Assembly: GCA_021018995.1 (NCBI GenBank) | Contig: JAJIZI010000025.1 | Location: forward strand, 124,001 to 188,000 | Direction of reading: 5' to 3' | DNA length: 64,000 bases | DNA from: Chloranthus sessilifolius | Taxonomy: Eukaryota > Streptophyta > Magnoliopsida > Chloranthales > Chloranthaceae | In this document: positions 45,155-57,264 of the stretch, piece after piece | Position numbering within the stretch: position 1 is the stretch's first letter | Layout: each line of letters begins with the position of its first letter | Translations under genes and position numbers: made by a program | Notes under the pieces: generated by a model | What the model was told of the DNA's origin: nothing | Database searches by the model: none | What the model saw: only the letters and a program-made list of their open reading frames with translations

Positions 45155-46734
45155 AAATAATGTCGTAGCTTTTGTGCGGCAAAGACAGGAGCTAAACAAT
45201 TCTTTTCAATAAGTGAGTAATTTCCTTGACTCTATGAGTGTTCAACGAGGTAATATAGGGTGTTTTCCTTACCGTCCCTCGTTCTCCTGGGCTAAGAAAG
45301 CCCCAAGCGAGTTGTCCATGATTGCTATATATAGGATTAAATGTTTCCCTTTAATTGGAGCAGTTAGGATTGGCGAATGCAACAAATATTCTTTCAAACT
45401 ATCAAAAGCCTTTTGACAGTCTTTATTCCATTCGAATGGGACTCCTTTCTTCATTAGATGAGAGAATGGTTGACATCGTCCTGACAGATTTGATATGAAG
45501 CGTCAGATATATGCAAGTCTTCCCTGTAGTCCTTTTAATTCACGAATGTTCTTTTGAGGTGGCATCTCTATGATGACATTGGTTTTCGCTGGATAAACTT
45601 GTATGCCTCTATGTCGAACAACGAATCCGAGGAACTTCCCTGAAGTGACTCCGAAAGCGCATTTTAGTGGATTCATTTTTAAATTGTACTTTCGGAGTTC
45701 ACAAAATACTTGATATAGGTGGGCCAAATGATCACCTCTATTCTTTGATTTTACTACGAGATCATCACGTAGCATTCGACTGTTTCGTGTAACAATTCTT
45801 TGAATATCTTCATCATTGCACATTGATAAGTAGCTCCAACATTCTTTAGTCTGAATGACATGACTATATAGCAAAAGATTCCCCTTGGAGTTCGAAAAGT
45901 TGTTAGTTCCTCATCTCCAGGTGCCATTCGTATTTGGTTGTATCCGGATTATCCATCCATGAAGGACATGGCTTCACAACCGACAATAGAATCAATCAAG
46001 AGTTCTGAAATAGGCAAGGGGAATTCATCCTTGGGACATACTGCATTGAGATCTCTGAAATCAACACATACCCTAATCTGACCATTCTTCTTCTTGGCCG
46101 GGACTACGTTAGCAACCCATGTCGGGTATTTGACTTCACGGATTAAGCTGACATTCACTAACTTGTTGATTTCTGCTTCTACCTTTACGGCTATATTTGG
46201 ATGAAGCCGTCTTTGAGCTTGTTTAGTGGATTTGATGTCAGGATTGACGGCTAGTTTGTGAGTGGCAATTTTGACATCTAATCCTGGCATATTATGATAT
46301 GCCCATGCGAACACATCTTGATTCTTCTTTAGAAAATCGGTTGTCAGTTCCTCTCCTGAGAGTGCGACACTTACATAAGTAATCTGAGGATCTTCAAGAG
46401 TTCCCAAGTTGACTTCTTCTAGGTCGTCAATTGTGGTTTGTATTCCTTCTTCAAACTGATGAGGAGCTGGAGTAGGCTCTTCCGAGACTGGGATAAGTTC
46501 TTCCATGATAGAGATCACATAGGATCCGAGATATTTTGTGGGAATCACTATAGGCCTGTGCCCGAGATCACCTTTCAATGGATATAAATATCCATCATTA
46601 TAGGCTGCCCGTTTCTGTGTACGAGATGGTATCACATCAAAAGGTGCAACCATTCCTACTCCCTCTTTTAGACCTCCTTTCGAGAGATCATATCCCATCT
46701 TTTTCATCATATTGCTGCCTTTTTGCTGTATCAC
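45155..46734 (-). pseudogene. Tat reverse transcriptase and first RNase H
   Basis: 45949-46734: QAQRRLHPNIAVKVEAEINK, YPTWVANVVPAKKKNGQIRV and CVDFRDLNAVCPKDEFPLP, an RT N-terminus ending SFMDG. 45503-45874: the catalytic box that should be YVDD reads LRDD before LVVKSKNRGDHLAHL, then FGVTSGKFLGFVVRHRGI. 45269-45454: first RNase H, FEWNKDCQKAFDSLKEYLLH, YIAIMDNSLGAFLAQENEG; the usual Asp of the first motif reads Ile-Ala-Ile. Frame breaks near 45490 and 45900. Confidence 0.9.
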
Positions 46735-47690
46735 GTAAATTGAAGTTCTTTTGAATCCCTATAATCTGGCTGGATGGGTAGCGAATCAACTTGGGTGAGT
46801 GGCTTGGTGAAAGAGGTCAGTAAAGGGGAACTAGGTTTTAGGTTTTGGGATAAGTTTCTAACAATTTTGATACGAGAGTTGGCTTTTGAAGGGATTGTTG
46901 TCTTGTTGAGAATGATTCTTCTCCAAGGTTGGGAATAAGGAGCTGAAATGAAGGATATGTTGACTTCTTTTGGGGTTCTAAAGGAAACTGATTTCCTTTT
47001 AGATCGATTTATGTTAAAAGGAATAGTTTCCTTAACAAGATTTTTAGAACTTGCCTCCTGTGAATTTTGTCTAGGTGGCGAGGACTTGGATAATGGTGAG
47101 TATTCATCTAATAACTCAAAGTCATTAGTGCGTGTAGATGAAGTAGATATTTCATATAATTTTGCATCAGCAAAATGAGCTTCATCTGGGTGGAAGGGTT
47201 GTGGATCAGCTGCTACCCATTTTTGCTCGTCATTATGAAAATATTTAAAACATTGATGGAGTGTGGACAAAACAACCCCACATTGATGTAACTAAGGTCT
47301 TCTCAACAACGCGTTATATGATGTATTAGCATCGATCACATGGAACTGGGTATTAGAGGAAAGTTCGTCGATATCTAATTGTAAGTGAATAGATCCTAGG
47401 TTTCCTTGTTTATTTTGATTGAAACATTGAAACATGAGGCTACTGGGTGAGAGGTCTTTAACAGTTCATCCCACTTTATGTAACACATGTAGCAGTAACA
47501 AATTTATAATAGTCCCCCATCAATCACGAGTCTCGCAAGCCGAATGTCTTCAAGTAGACTCGATATAAAGAGGGGTCTATTGTGCGACTTAAGTTTGGTT
47601 TCGAGATTATCATAAGAAAATGTGATCCTACAAACTAAGTCTTCGAAGCCAGTCTCTACCTGGCAAACTTCCTCAATGGACCTCTCTAGG
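46735..47690 (-). pseudogene. Tat protease region and linker
   Basis: 46735-47270 is the open linker (LHQCFKYFHNDEQKWVAADP). Upstream (47280-47650) broken frames read LVIDGG-x-x-NLLLLHVL and SYNALLRRPWLHQCG, fitting the retropepsin of this lineage (DGG instead of DSG). A 76-codon plus-strand open stretch here is antisense chance. Confidence 0.7.
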
Positions 47691-50600
47691 TTAGAGAGTT
47701 TTTATTAGCGCTTTCCTTAAGCTACTAGACAAACAAAGCGCATCATACACCGAAAGCAAAGCAGGTACTTTCTTTAAATGAGAGAGTATATCGTAATTTA
47801 CATCAGAATTTTCTTTTTCTTTGCCCTTATCGGTATTCTTGGAGCTGTTGTCGAATAACGACGTTTCCCCTTGCTTGGTTATCTTGTCGGCACCTTTTGC
47901 ACCCTTTGGTGGAGATTCAATTTTTGTAGACGAAACATTATGATTCTTTGGCTTACGTCGATAAGGTATAACTAGGCGATTTATACGTTGATCTATAACA
48001 TCTACCTCTTCAATCTGAGTCATGTTGCAAGAAGCAACATTGTTAGGTTCAACTTGCTCTTTTTTTCGTGGAATAACCACTTTATGCCAACCTTCATTAT
48101 CAGATGAGTTGTCTTCAATAGCATCCGGTGAAGACAAGCAGTTACTGACATCCTTCATGCAAATATCTTTAATATATCAATATGAAATTTTGATTCCTTC
48201 TGTTGGGCTTTGTCATTGCTATCACCAACGTCTGGTTCTTATTGGTCCCCGATGGTTTTAGGACATTTGACAGGTATGTAGTCTCCCAACGTGAGCGGCT
48301 GTAATTCCTCCATTTCCACTTCAGATGATGACGATGAAAAAGAAATTATCATCAGTTCATGTTTCATCTTCTGTACTTTCTTCGGCAGTTTCATAGGTTC
48401 CGGTTAAACCTTCTTTCCTTTCTCCCGTTCTCTACGATCCTTCAGTATTTGGAGTGTTGTATAATTCGAAGGGATCTTTTTTACTTCTCCACAGATTTCT
48501 TTAAATCTGCAAATGTTTCTAACGTAATTTAGATTTTGGGCATTCTCTTCTTCTTGGGTATTACATGCCAACTCCCGCCATCGGAATCAGGAGATTCTGC
48601 CATATATGAATCTTGCCGATTGAAATCACATCGCTTACCTTGAGCTTCTTCTATAAAGGACTTGGTATCACAGCCCTAGTCTCATTCCGGGAGAGGTTTT
48701 CTTTTTCCTTAAGTCTTTAGTTTCTGCTTGTTGTATTTGTGCTTGCCTATTATAGGCTACCTTTTCCCATGGACCATCTTGTAAAGGAATTGCACCCAAC
48801 GGACGAGGCGTCGGTGCATCTTGTAAAGGTACTGAACCTAATGAACAAGGTGGCGGTGGTGTTTTCCTCCATTCCCGAGTATCATCGTCAATCCATCCTG
48901 ATGTGCCTCCAATAACAAGATGTTGATAATCGGGTAAGCCATTTTTTTGCATCAGTTTTTTCAAGAAACAAGTTGTTTCACTTTCTATCAACAATTTCTT
49001 ATTCCGAGCAGCATCCCTCTGTTTCCATTCTCTCTTCCTGCGCCGGCTAACATAGTGGGCAGGGCCTACTTCATCCTCGGGTAACAACGAATCAGAGTCC
49101 TTGCAGGATGGAATGAACTTATGAAGTTCCGGAAGTGCAGAGTTCAGATTTTTTTCAAGGATGGGAACGGGTGGAAGACCCCCGAAGGTAATCATATTTG
49201 TCGTGGCAATGCTATCATTGCCTTGTTTAGGAGATTCTAGAGTAAAAGTAATATTTCCAGAATCAAGAAGACTATGGACCTTGTCTTTAAATATGAAACA
49301 ATCTTTCAACGTGTGCCCTAGCACACGATGATATTTACAGTAAAGTGGATCGTTTATCTTATTTTGCTCTTAAGGTCTGCGGGATTCTGGCAGCTGTATA
49401 ATCCCACCGTCAATAACATCATCTTAATGAATACTTTTTTATCTTTCTTTTCTTTCAAAGATTGGCCCTTAGACCAATTTGATCTCTGAGGGGGTGCAAA
49501 ACTACTACTGACTCCACCTGCTTTGTTGGATCTATTGTTTCCAGATCCTTCTATCCACTTGGTTACAACCAATTGATTGCGATCTCTGGTGCCGTTTGCT
49601 ATCGTCACTGGATAAGATGTAGATGTTTGTCCTTCGTTCTGTTCCTCTAGGACGATCCTTTTGGTTTCCCCTTGAGTTTAAGCCAATGAAACTTTCGAGT
49701 TCTCAAGTCCGTGTAGCGAGATCTTCGAAATTCATGGAATGTCCATAGTAAGGAACTGCTAATTCTTGCCTCATGCCAGCCAGGCAAGTTTGTACTGCTT
49801 CTTCGAACTTATGTTTGCAATGGATGCTGAGGTTTCTCTACCGTGTAATGTAATCGACGACCTTTTCATTTGGTCATTGCTTCAATTGTGACAACCAAGG
49901 ATCAAAATTTCGGCCGAAATGATCAAAATTTTGGGTCAAATTATCGGTTTCGGTCCTCACCAAAATGATAATTTGGACCGAAATTTCAGTCAGATTTTTA
50001 TATGGGACTGATATTATCGGCCGAAATTTCGGTTCAAATTTTCGATTTCGGTCCCCTTCGAAATCGAAACGAAACCTGAAATTTTGATCCTTGGTGACAA
50101 CTCAGCGACCCCTACGGATCTCTGAGTACTAAAGAATCTCTTGAAGAATGCCTCTTCCATCTCTTTCCAGGTTGATATCGACTCGGGTGGGAGCTTTGTG
50201 TATCATGTAAATGCAGCTCCCTAAGAGTCTGCACAAATTGTCGTAAAACAAAGCGTCATTTTTTGAGGTGTCACCACAGGCTGAGAGGAAGTGGGCCAAG
50301 TGCTCAAGTGGAGCACCACTGCTGCTGTACTATAGAACTTTGGTTGTCTATACTCGGGTGAAAACGGGGCTTCGCCAATTTCTGCCGGATACGGCTTGCG
50401 ATATGTCTGGGAGCTATCTGAAACTTTTCGATACCCTTTAAGATTCTAGGAAATTAGACTCTGGACCTTGTTGAGGGATATATTTTCTTTGGTCTCTCTT
50501 CGATTCTTCTTTCTCGATCAATGTAGCTATCTGTGCATCGTGAGCTGCGATTGTCTAACGCATCTGTTCTAGCTGTTCAAGGATGTTGGCACTTTCTTCT

Positions 50601-51139
50601 GTTGTCAGCACCATTACTGGAAGTACAGTAGGGATGTCTGGAGTCACTAATCTGGCGGATGATTCGTCGGGATTGGATTGAAGGGAGCTCGAGGAATGAG
50701 GGGTGATGGGTGATGGGGTAATAATCCGGGCATGTGATGCAGTCAAGTTAGCCATATCAGGTGAATGCGGGGGATTCATCGGATAGGACTGATTAGACCT
50801 CGGAGTTCCTGGTGGGCTCATGGAGGCTAATTGCGATCGGACCTCAGGGAACTCGTCTTCGAAAAATATAGAATTTGAGTCCCCGTAAAGTGGGTTATCA
50901 GTACTGGTGAAGGACTTGGGAGAATCTAATTCTTCTTGTTGAGCGTATTTCTCTTCCAGATTGGCTTGTGCCATAAGACGAGTTGATCGGCGGAGTATGG
51001 CTTCTTCAGTATGAGGTCGAGCTCGTATCACACAACGAACTCCTGATGAAGAAGAGGGAGCAACATTCTTTCCAAACGCCATTGAATTGTTTGATGGAGT
51101 AAATTCGGTGAATATCTGCATGGAATAACCAACCATCAA
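47691..51139 (-). pseudogene. Tat gag and gag-PR linker, broken
   Basis: 50555-51139 is the N-terminus (AILRRSTRLMAQANLEEKYA, then Pro/Ser-rich). 49610-50520 holds capsid remnants with breaks (LFYDNLCRLLRELHLH near 50220; FEEAVQTCLAGMRQELAVPY near 49800) and the MITE H6. 49260-49350 has CKYHRVLGHTLKDC, the single zinc-binding C-H-H-C motif of this lineage. 48668-49324 continues FGGLPPVPILEKNLNSALPE and RRRKREWKQRDAARNKKLLI. 47691-48158 is a charged linker before protease. Several stops separate the pieces. Confidence 0.8.
49896..50093. mobile_element. H6: hAT-type MITE, 198 bp, TTTCGG words
   Basis: Perfect 8-bp TSD GTGACAAC (49888-49895 and 50094-50101). Ends CAAGGATCAAAATTT and AAATTTTGATCCTTG are perfect inverted repeats and match H1. 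The interior is made of TTTCGGCCGAAA, ACCGAAATTTC and related words rather than CGATACG, but the core CAGATTTTTATATGGGAC (about 50014) is shared with H3 and H1. It interrupts Tat gag. Confidence 0.95.
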
Positions 51140-51839
51140 AATGAAAAATCATAGAATAACCAAAGCTATATAGTTTATTATACCCATATTTTATTTCAAA
51201 GAATTTTGTTTCATTAAAGAGCTTAAATATGAGAGAAAAGCGAAATTTATAAACAACAAATTTGCGTAGAATATAAATCTAACACAAATCAATCATAACA
51301 AATTTTCCCTCGCTAGGAGAGGGTTTTATTGAAAATGACGGACTTTACACTTCTGGTTATCGCAATTGATTCCCTGTTAATTACAGCAAAATTGAATATC
51401 TACGATTAAAACTACTAAAGAAAAGTAAAGTAATTATATTTCTGAAATAAACAAATTAAAATTCTAAGTCTAGGTCTTCATCGACATCTTCAATCTGTCA
51501 CGAGATAGATGCATAGTATACTGTCTTCATTAATGATTTGAGAAATATGAAATAGGGGACGACGGATGGGAGAACCCCTCCTTCAAAAGCCGGTTCCATC
51601 TGATCGACAAGCACGAGTCATTACTGGATCAAGAATCTCGTGAGCGAATCTTAAAATGAATTCTTGTTCTCTGGTCTCAAAGATGAATTCGAATACCAAA
51701 TCCATTCTTTTGGTAACTGGTTATCAGAGGAGTTATCACTTCCAGTGATAGTGTCTAATCATGAGTTAGATATTGTCAAATTCTTTAGAATTAAGCGATC
51801 ATAGATTATTTTATAATAATTTTATCATTGAATTTGACC

Positions 51840-52490
51840 AATATCCTAAGATTTGATCAATGTATGGTAAATTCACCGTTGGATTTCGTTATGACCTTGT
51901 ATTATGATCATTTGACCAAAAGTCAACGAGTCTACCATTAGATTATACCAAAATCACAAGATTTAAACAATATGTAATAACTCTACCGTTGGATCTCGTT
52001 ACGATCTAGTATTATTATCGTTTGATTAAAAGTCAACGAGCCCACCATTGGATTTGATCAAAATCACAAGATCTTGTCAGTATGTAATAAATCCACCGTT
52101 GGATCTCGTTACGATCTCACATTATGATCGTTTGACCAATAGTCAACTAGTCTATCGTTGGATTTGACCAAAATCACAAGAGCTGGTCAATATATAATAA
52201 ATTCACCATTGGATCTCGTTACGATCTCGCATTATGATCATTTGACTAAAAGTCAACAAGTCTACCGTTAGATTTGACCAAATCCCAAGATCTAGCCGAT
52301 ATGTAATAAATCTATCTTTGGATCTCGTTACGATCTCATATTATAATCGTTTGACCAAAAGTCAACGAGTCCACTGTTAGATTTGACTAGAATCAGAAGA
52401 TCTGATCAATATGCAATAAATTCACCATTGGATCTCGTTATGATATCGTATTATGATCGTTTGACCAAAAGCCAAACCATCCACCGTAAA
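51840..52490. repeat. 110-bp tandem repeats in Tat 5' LTR
   Basis: Counterpart of 23040-23740: six units with TTTGACCAAAAGTCAACGAG and CCGTTGGATCTCGTTACGAT. Unit number is the same in both LTRs. Confidence 0.92.
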
Positions 52491-53457
52491 AGAATTTCTG
52501 ATCTTGAGGTTGAGGTCCAAACCCTACATTTGAGGGAGTGATGATCCGAATCGCAAATGAAACTTTGATTTCGGGACACGATCTAGATCCGGTAAATCTC
52601 ATGGTTATGAGTCATCGTAGATGAATATTTTGGGTGTCATAGTCCGGAATCATTCTTTGGGTTCATGATTGTAACCCGTATGAGTATCGAATTTGTAGTT
52701 GCAATCTGAGTGTACTAGGAGTTATGCCAGGAGTTGTACCCACGTGGCTTAACTATTTCTAAGTACGCGAAAAATTTGGTACGAGTCGTAACGCGTAATC
52801 CCAAATTATAACCATAAATTCTACTTAGGTAAGAGCCGTAGCCTCAGCGTATTACCTTTAGATAAGAGCCGTAGCTCTTATCCTTAGTGTCTCGATCCGG
52901 GCTTATTCTTCCCATCTATTTAAAAATAAATAAAATAAAATAAGAAAGGAACAGAAGAAATCTTGGAGATACCCTAAAGTCTCTTACATGAAAAGTTGGA
53001 GATATTTTCGGCAGAGGTCTCATGTAAGAATTTTCGAATCCCGATAATAAAAACGAATCTGCTATAAATAGATTTATTGTAGCAATTTATAAGAAGTTAT
53101 AATCCTATGGTTTCCACAGGAGTTTCACAAAATCAAGGGTTGTTAGAGCTGCGTGAGTCTTAGTTTTTCACGCGGATTGAGAAACGATCATTCTCATACG
53201 CAAGTCTTCTATTCATAATCACCTAGGCACGTATGTGCCTAAGTATATTATCTAGGCACCTAGGTGCCTAAGTATGTTAACTAGGCACATAGGTGCCTCA
53301 TGATATCTAGGCACATTATGATACCTAGGCACATGCCTAAGTATGTTACCTAGGCACACACGTGTTCAGAAATGCGATATCTAGGCACTTTGGTGCCTAA
53401 ATGCGATATCTAGGCACATATGTGCCTAAGTATGATATCTAGGCACTTAGGTGCCTA

Positions 53458-53739
53458 CAAGGTAGTTAAGGCACTGAAGCGAGATCATGGCTAAGAGGCT
53501 CGCCATGCCACAGCGAGGCCATGGTAAGGCCATTTATAACTTTTTTTTTATAAATATTAATAATTTTATTATTATTTATTAATCATTAATATTATTTGTT
53601 TTTAGTTTTTTACTATTTTTTAATACATATATTTTTTCTAGAGGAAGAAAAAAAATCAACTAATTAAACAGGCATAGAGAAATATCAATAAATAAAGAGC
53701 AAATATATATATTATAAAGCAGTTGTGGCAAAAAAAATC

Positions 53740-53782
<43 letters not shown>

Positions 53783-54361
53783 CACACACACACGACACCT
53801 GTGGCTAATATAAAGTGGAAAAAAATAAAATAAATCAGATTTTAAGGCACCTATGGCTTAAAATCTGATTTTTTCCCACTTTATATATATATATATATAT
53901 ATTATAAGGCAGTTGTGGCAAAAAAAAAAAAAGATTTCAGGTCTAATTTTAGGACATCTGTGGGTAATAAAGTAGGAAAAAAAAACACAAATTTCAGGGC
54001 CAAAAAAAAAAAGAAAACAGATTTTAGGGCTTTAAGGCTTACCGGTCGTGTTTCTTCTTCTTCTTCTTCTTCTTTCTTCCTTCAACTATCTCGTCCTCCA
54101 TAAATAAAATGTCGAGGATTGTAGTATATAAAGGGGTAAAATGGACCATTTTACAAATATGCCTCTCAAGTATTATAATATAATAACTTATAAAGTTATT
54201 ATAAAGTTATAATTAAAAGTATTATAACTTATAAAGTTATCTCTATAAAAAAATAAATTATAATTATATATTTTTAATATGACGAATATGGCGGCGCCAT
54301 ACCGTCATGGCGTTATCATTTTCTAACCTCTTGCCGTTAGGGCATATATGGCGAGCCACTG
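53458..54361. mobile_element. H7: probable hAT-type element, 904 bp
   Basis: Interrupts the Tat palindrome array. Possible 8-bp TSD GGTGCCTA (53450-53457) against GGTCCCTA (54362-54369), 7 of 8. Ends CAAGGTAGTTAAGGC and (complement) CAGTGGCTCGCCAT are weak inverted repeats, but GGCTCGCCAT words lie near both ends (53501 and 54351). The interior has TA runs (53739-53777, 53884-53902) and repeated TAAGGCAGTTGTGGCAAAAA or similar. An open stretch 53915-54103 is low-complexity Lys/Ser and spurious. Confidence 0.65.
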
Positions 54362-54663
54362 GGTCCCTAGGCATGATTATGATATCTAGGTACATAAGTG
54401 CTTAAGTATGTTATCTAGGCACCTAAGTGCCTAAGTATGTTATATAGGCACCTACGTGCCTAAGTATGTTAATTAGGCACCTAGGTTCCTAAGTATGATA
54501 GCTAGGCACCTACGTGCCTAAGTATGTTACTTAGGCTCCTAGGTGCCTAAGTATGATATCCAGGCACCTAAGTGCCTAATTATGTTATGTATGTACCTAA
54601 ATATATTATCTAGGCATCTAGGTGCCTAATTATGATATCTAGGCACCTAGGTAGCTAAGTATG

Positions 54664-55659
54664 TGATGCGGGACGCCAAGGTTAGGAGCCGTAGTTTCGA
54701 GCCGCAACAAAATTTTCAGCCAAGAAGAAGCGGAGTGAAAACTAGAACTACGCGTGAAGATGAAAAATCTGAAGAATGGATCGAACATATGGTAAATTCG
54801 ATCGATCGAATTTAAATTTTGATCGATCAAAAATTTCGACCGATCGAAGCCCTATTTTGATCGATCGAATGTCGATGGCGATATTTTATATATGTGAATT
54901 TCGATCGATCGAATTTCAATTTCGATCGATCGAAATCGCGCCGAGTTGTTTAGTCGTTTTAGGAGTCTAAATTCGAACTTTTGTCTTAGGGGTTTATTTG
55001 TCTTTATTTAATATTCGTTTCAGGGTTTTCTTTTATTGTAAGACGCCTATATAAGGTCTTTAAAACAATGTAATTAGGAGTTTTTTGATAATTGAATGAA
55101 AGAAAGTTGCTTTTGTGCAAACCCTAGAGAGCTTGTGAAAAGCTTTCAACCGAGGGAGTGAATCCTTCAAACCTTGAGGGGTGCGTAAGCGACGTCTGAC
55201 CGGTGTGAAGCTTTAAAAAATCCTTGGTGTGAAGCCTTGGAATCTATCCTTTTAGTTTGTCTTTTCTCTGGTTATCAGGTATTATTTTTCATTCTTTCCA
55301 TTGAAAAAAGAACAAAAATCCCAAAAGAATCGTATTCCATGATGTCATTAATCTTCCCTTTTTGAACTATTTATTTAAATTTAATCTCTTTCAAAATCCC
55401 CGAGGAATCAAATCCGATATTGCATTTATCGTTTGATGCCCTAAACTAGAACGAATTTCGAGTTCTTTCATCGGAGCCGTTTTTCTAGATCGGGAAAATT
55501 TTCACGCATGCAGACGCTAAAATGAATTAATCTAATTGTTTTATTAATTTCATTGAATTGATTTTGTGTTGCTTGATTTTGAATATTTCCGTTATTCAAT
55601 TCATTCTAAAAGTTAATCATAAATTCGCATAATAGGATTTTAGCGTTTGTCTTGCGTCA
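54664..55659 (+). repeat. E3 5' LTR (996 bp)
   Basis: TGATGCGGGACGCC ... CTTGCGTCA, the reverse complement of the E1 LTR layout. 54795-54945 holds the word TTCGATCGATCGAA, at least six copies. It has TAAGACGCCTATATAAGGTC (about 55039-55058), a TATA-like promoter. Confidence 0.9.
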
Positions 55660-55663
55660 GTTT

Positions 55664-55675
55664 TGGTATCAAAGC
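55664..55675 (+). promoter_or_regulatory. E3 primer-binding site
   Basis: TGGTATCAAAGC, an initiator-Met tRNA site with one difference from the E1 one, four bases after the LTR. Confidence 0.9.
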
Positions 55676-55775
55676 ACAACTTTAGTTTAGGGTTGTCCGT
55701 GTCATATAGATTTTAGGGTTCACTTGATTTTAGGGTTGCTTGAATTTAGTATATTTTGTCTTGCTTAATTCTGTC

Positions 55776-56073
55776 ATGGATACCAGTACCTTAGAGGCTC
55801 TGATTAGAAATCTTGCATCTAAGGTGACCGCTAGTCAAATAGGGATGGATGAGCACATCGCTGATCAACAAGCTCGATATGAGGCTTTAGAGACTCGTTT
55901 CGAAGATGTCAATGAGCTCATCACTGAGAATCACAATAGGGTCAACAACCGTTACCGTAGGAGAGATGTTCCTCCCCGACGTGAGGTCCAAACCAATTTG
56001 GACGATAAGGTCATGAAATCTGTGAAAATGAATGCCCCTACTTTTGACGGGAAAAGACAACCTAAGGTCTTTT
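55776..56073 (+). pseudogene. E3 gag N-terminal part
   Basis: From ATG 55776: DTSTLEALIRNLASKVTASQ, a helical region RYEALETRFEDVNELITENH, then NAPTFDGKRQPKVF. At VF the frame runs into E4. The continuation FLEWVANMENYFEW starts at 59174, so the split is an insertion with a 5-bp duplication (CTTTT at 56069-56073; CTTTC at 59173-59177). Confidence 0.9.
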
Positions 56074-57094
56074 TGACGCACGACGATACCCTAAACTACG
56101 TGAATGCGATGATTGATTTTGCCGAAATTAAATTGAATTAAATTAAACAATAAAACTTGCAAAATATAACGAATACCTCAGGCTTCCGCAGTATTCCATG
56201 GGAGAATCACGCATAATTCAGGCAGGGTTCAGTTCGGGCGTTAGATCCATTAGGTTGTAGCATGAATCGTTCCTAGAGATAGGACTCTAGAATTCCAGAT
56301 TAAGGCGCTCACAATGCAATGATGGAATCTCTGGTTTTGGGTTATTTTGATACGGCTGGGCTTAACAGTCTGATGGGGCTACGGTTGTTGAATCAAGTCG
56401 ATTCAATGGTTTAGGGAAAACTAGGGTTTAGGATCTCAAAAGATGATGGTCGATTTAGGGTTGTAGAATCACGCAAGCAAAGATAATAAGATAGATAGGT
56501 AGATAGATAGATTTGCAAGTTTCACACCCTTGGCTTCACACCAAACCGTTATCGGGAAGAAGAATCACTTTCTGTATAGGCTCATCTCAAGCACACAAGC
56601 AAAAGCTCTTTTCATTAATCATCAACTCATTACATTGTTCACTTAAGGACCTTATATAGGAGTCCATTCAATAAAAGAAAACCCTAAAACAAATAATAAA
56701 TAAAAGACAAATAAACTCCTAAAACAAAAATCGAAACTAAACTTCTAAAACAACTAAAACAACCTGACACGATTTCGATCGATCGAAATTGAAAATCGTT
56801 CGATCGAAATTGAATTTCGTTCAATCGAAATTGATTTCGATTGATCGAGACTGAAAATCGTTCAATCATCAATCAAAATTAAAAATCGTTCGATTGAAAT
56901 TCTCATATACATAAAATATCGCCGTTGACATTTCGATTGATCGAATTTTAATTTCGATCAATCGATTTTTTTGTGCTCCTTCAATTTCCAGAATTTCATC
57001 TTTCGCCTAGTTTTGATTTCCATTCCGCTTCTTCCGACGTCGGTATACACGAAACGGTCCATATCCAATATCTACGATGTTGACGTCCCGATCA
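56074..57094 (-). repeat. E4 3' LTR (1021 bp)
   Basis: TGACGCACGACG ... GTCCCGATCA, followed by ATTCTCCCC (purine tract on the minus strand). 56768-56975 has about ten TTCGATCGAT-type words. Confidence 0.9.
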
Positions 57095-57264
57095 ATTCTC
57101 CCCGACTCAAAATGTTTCATCATCGATGAAACACGCATGAAATGAATCCTGGCACTCGGTGACGTATGACCCTCTACTATGACGGATCATTGGGCTCGTC
57201 AAGGAGAGGTTTATGCACGCCCCTCTACTATGACGTTCTAGGTCATACACTTCCTCTTCTACTT

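Larger units (their letters stand above)
22493..54663 (-). mobile_element. Tat-type Ty3/gypsy element carrying nested insertions
   Basis: Minus-strand element: 5' LTR at right (51248-54663, outer end cut by E3), gag, PR, RT, first RNase H, second archaeal-type RNase H, integrase, then an antisense gene on the plus strand (28671-32370), tandem-repeat spacer and 3' LTR at left (22493-27469). Two RNase H domains and an antisense ORF between integrase and 3' LTR are known features of the Tat (Ogre/Retand-like) lineage. It is split by a Helitron, H4, a Tekay-like element, H5, H6 and H7. Removing these leaves about 20 kb. No clear PBS was found next to the 5' LTR. Confidence 0.9.
51248..54663 (-). 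repeat. Tat 5' LTR, outer end cut by E3
   Basis: Aligns with 22493-24177 and 26622-27250. It includes the 110-bp array (51840-52490), the unoccupied Helitron site (about 52925), the palindrome array (53222-53457 and 54370-54663) and hAT-like H7. E3 enters it within the palindrome array (CTAAGTATG/TGATGCGGG), so the promoter-proximal start of the LTR is not seen. Confidence 0.9.

Noticed and set aside
51100..51247. Tat primer-binding site
   Set aside because: No stretch next to the 5' LTR matched a tRNA 3' end that I recognise; the LTR border TG also reads TA in this copy.
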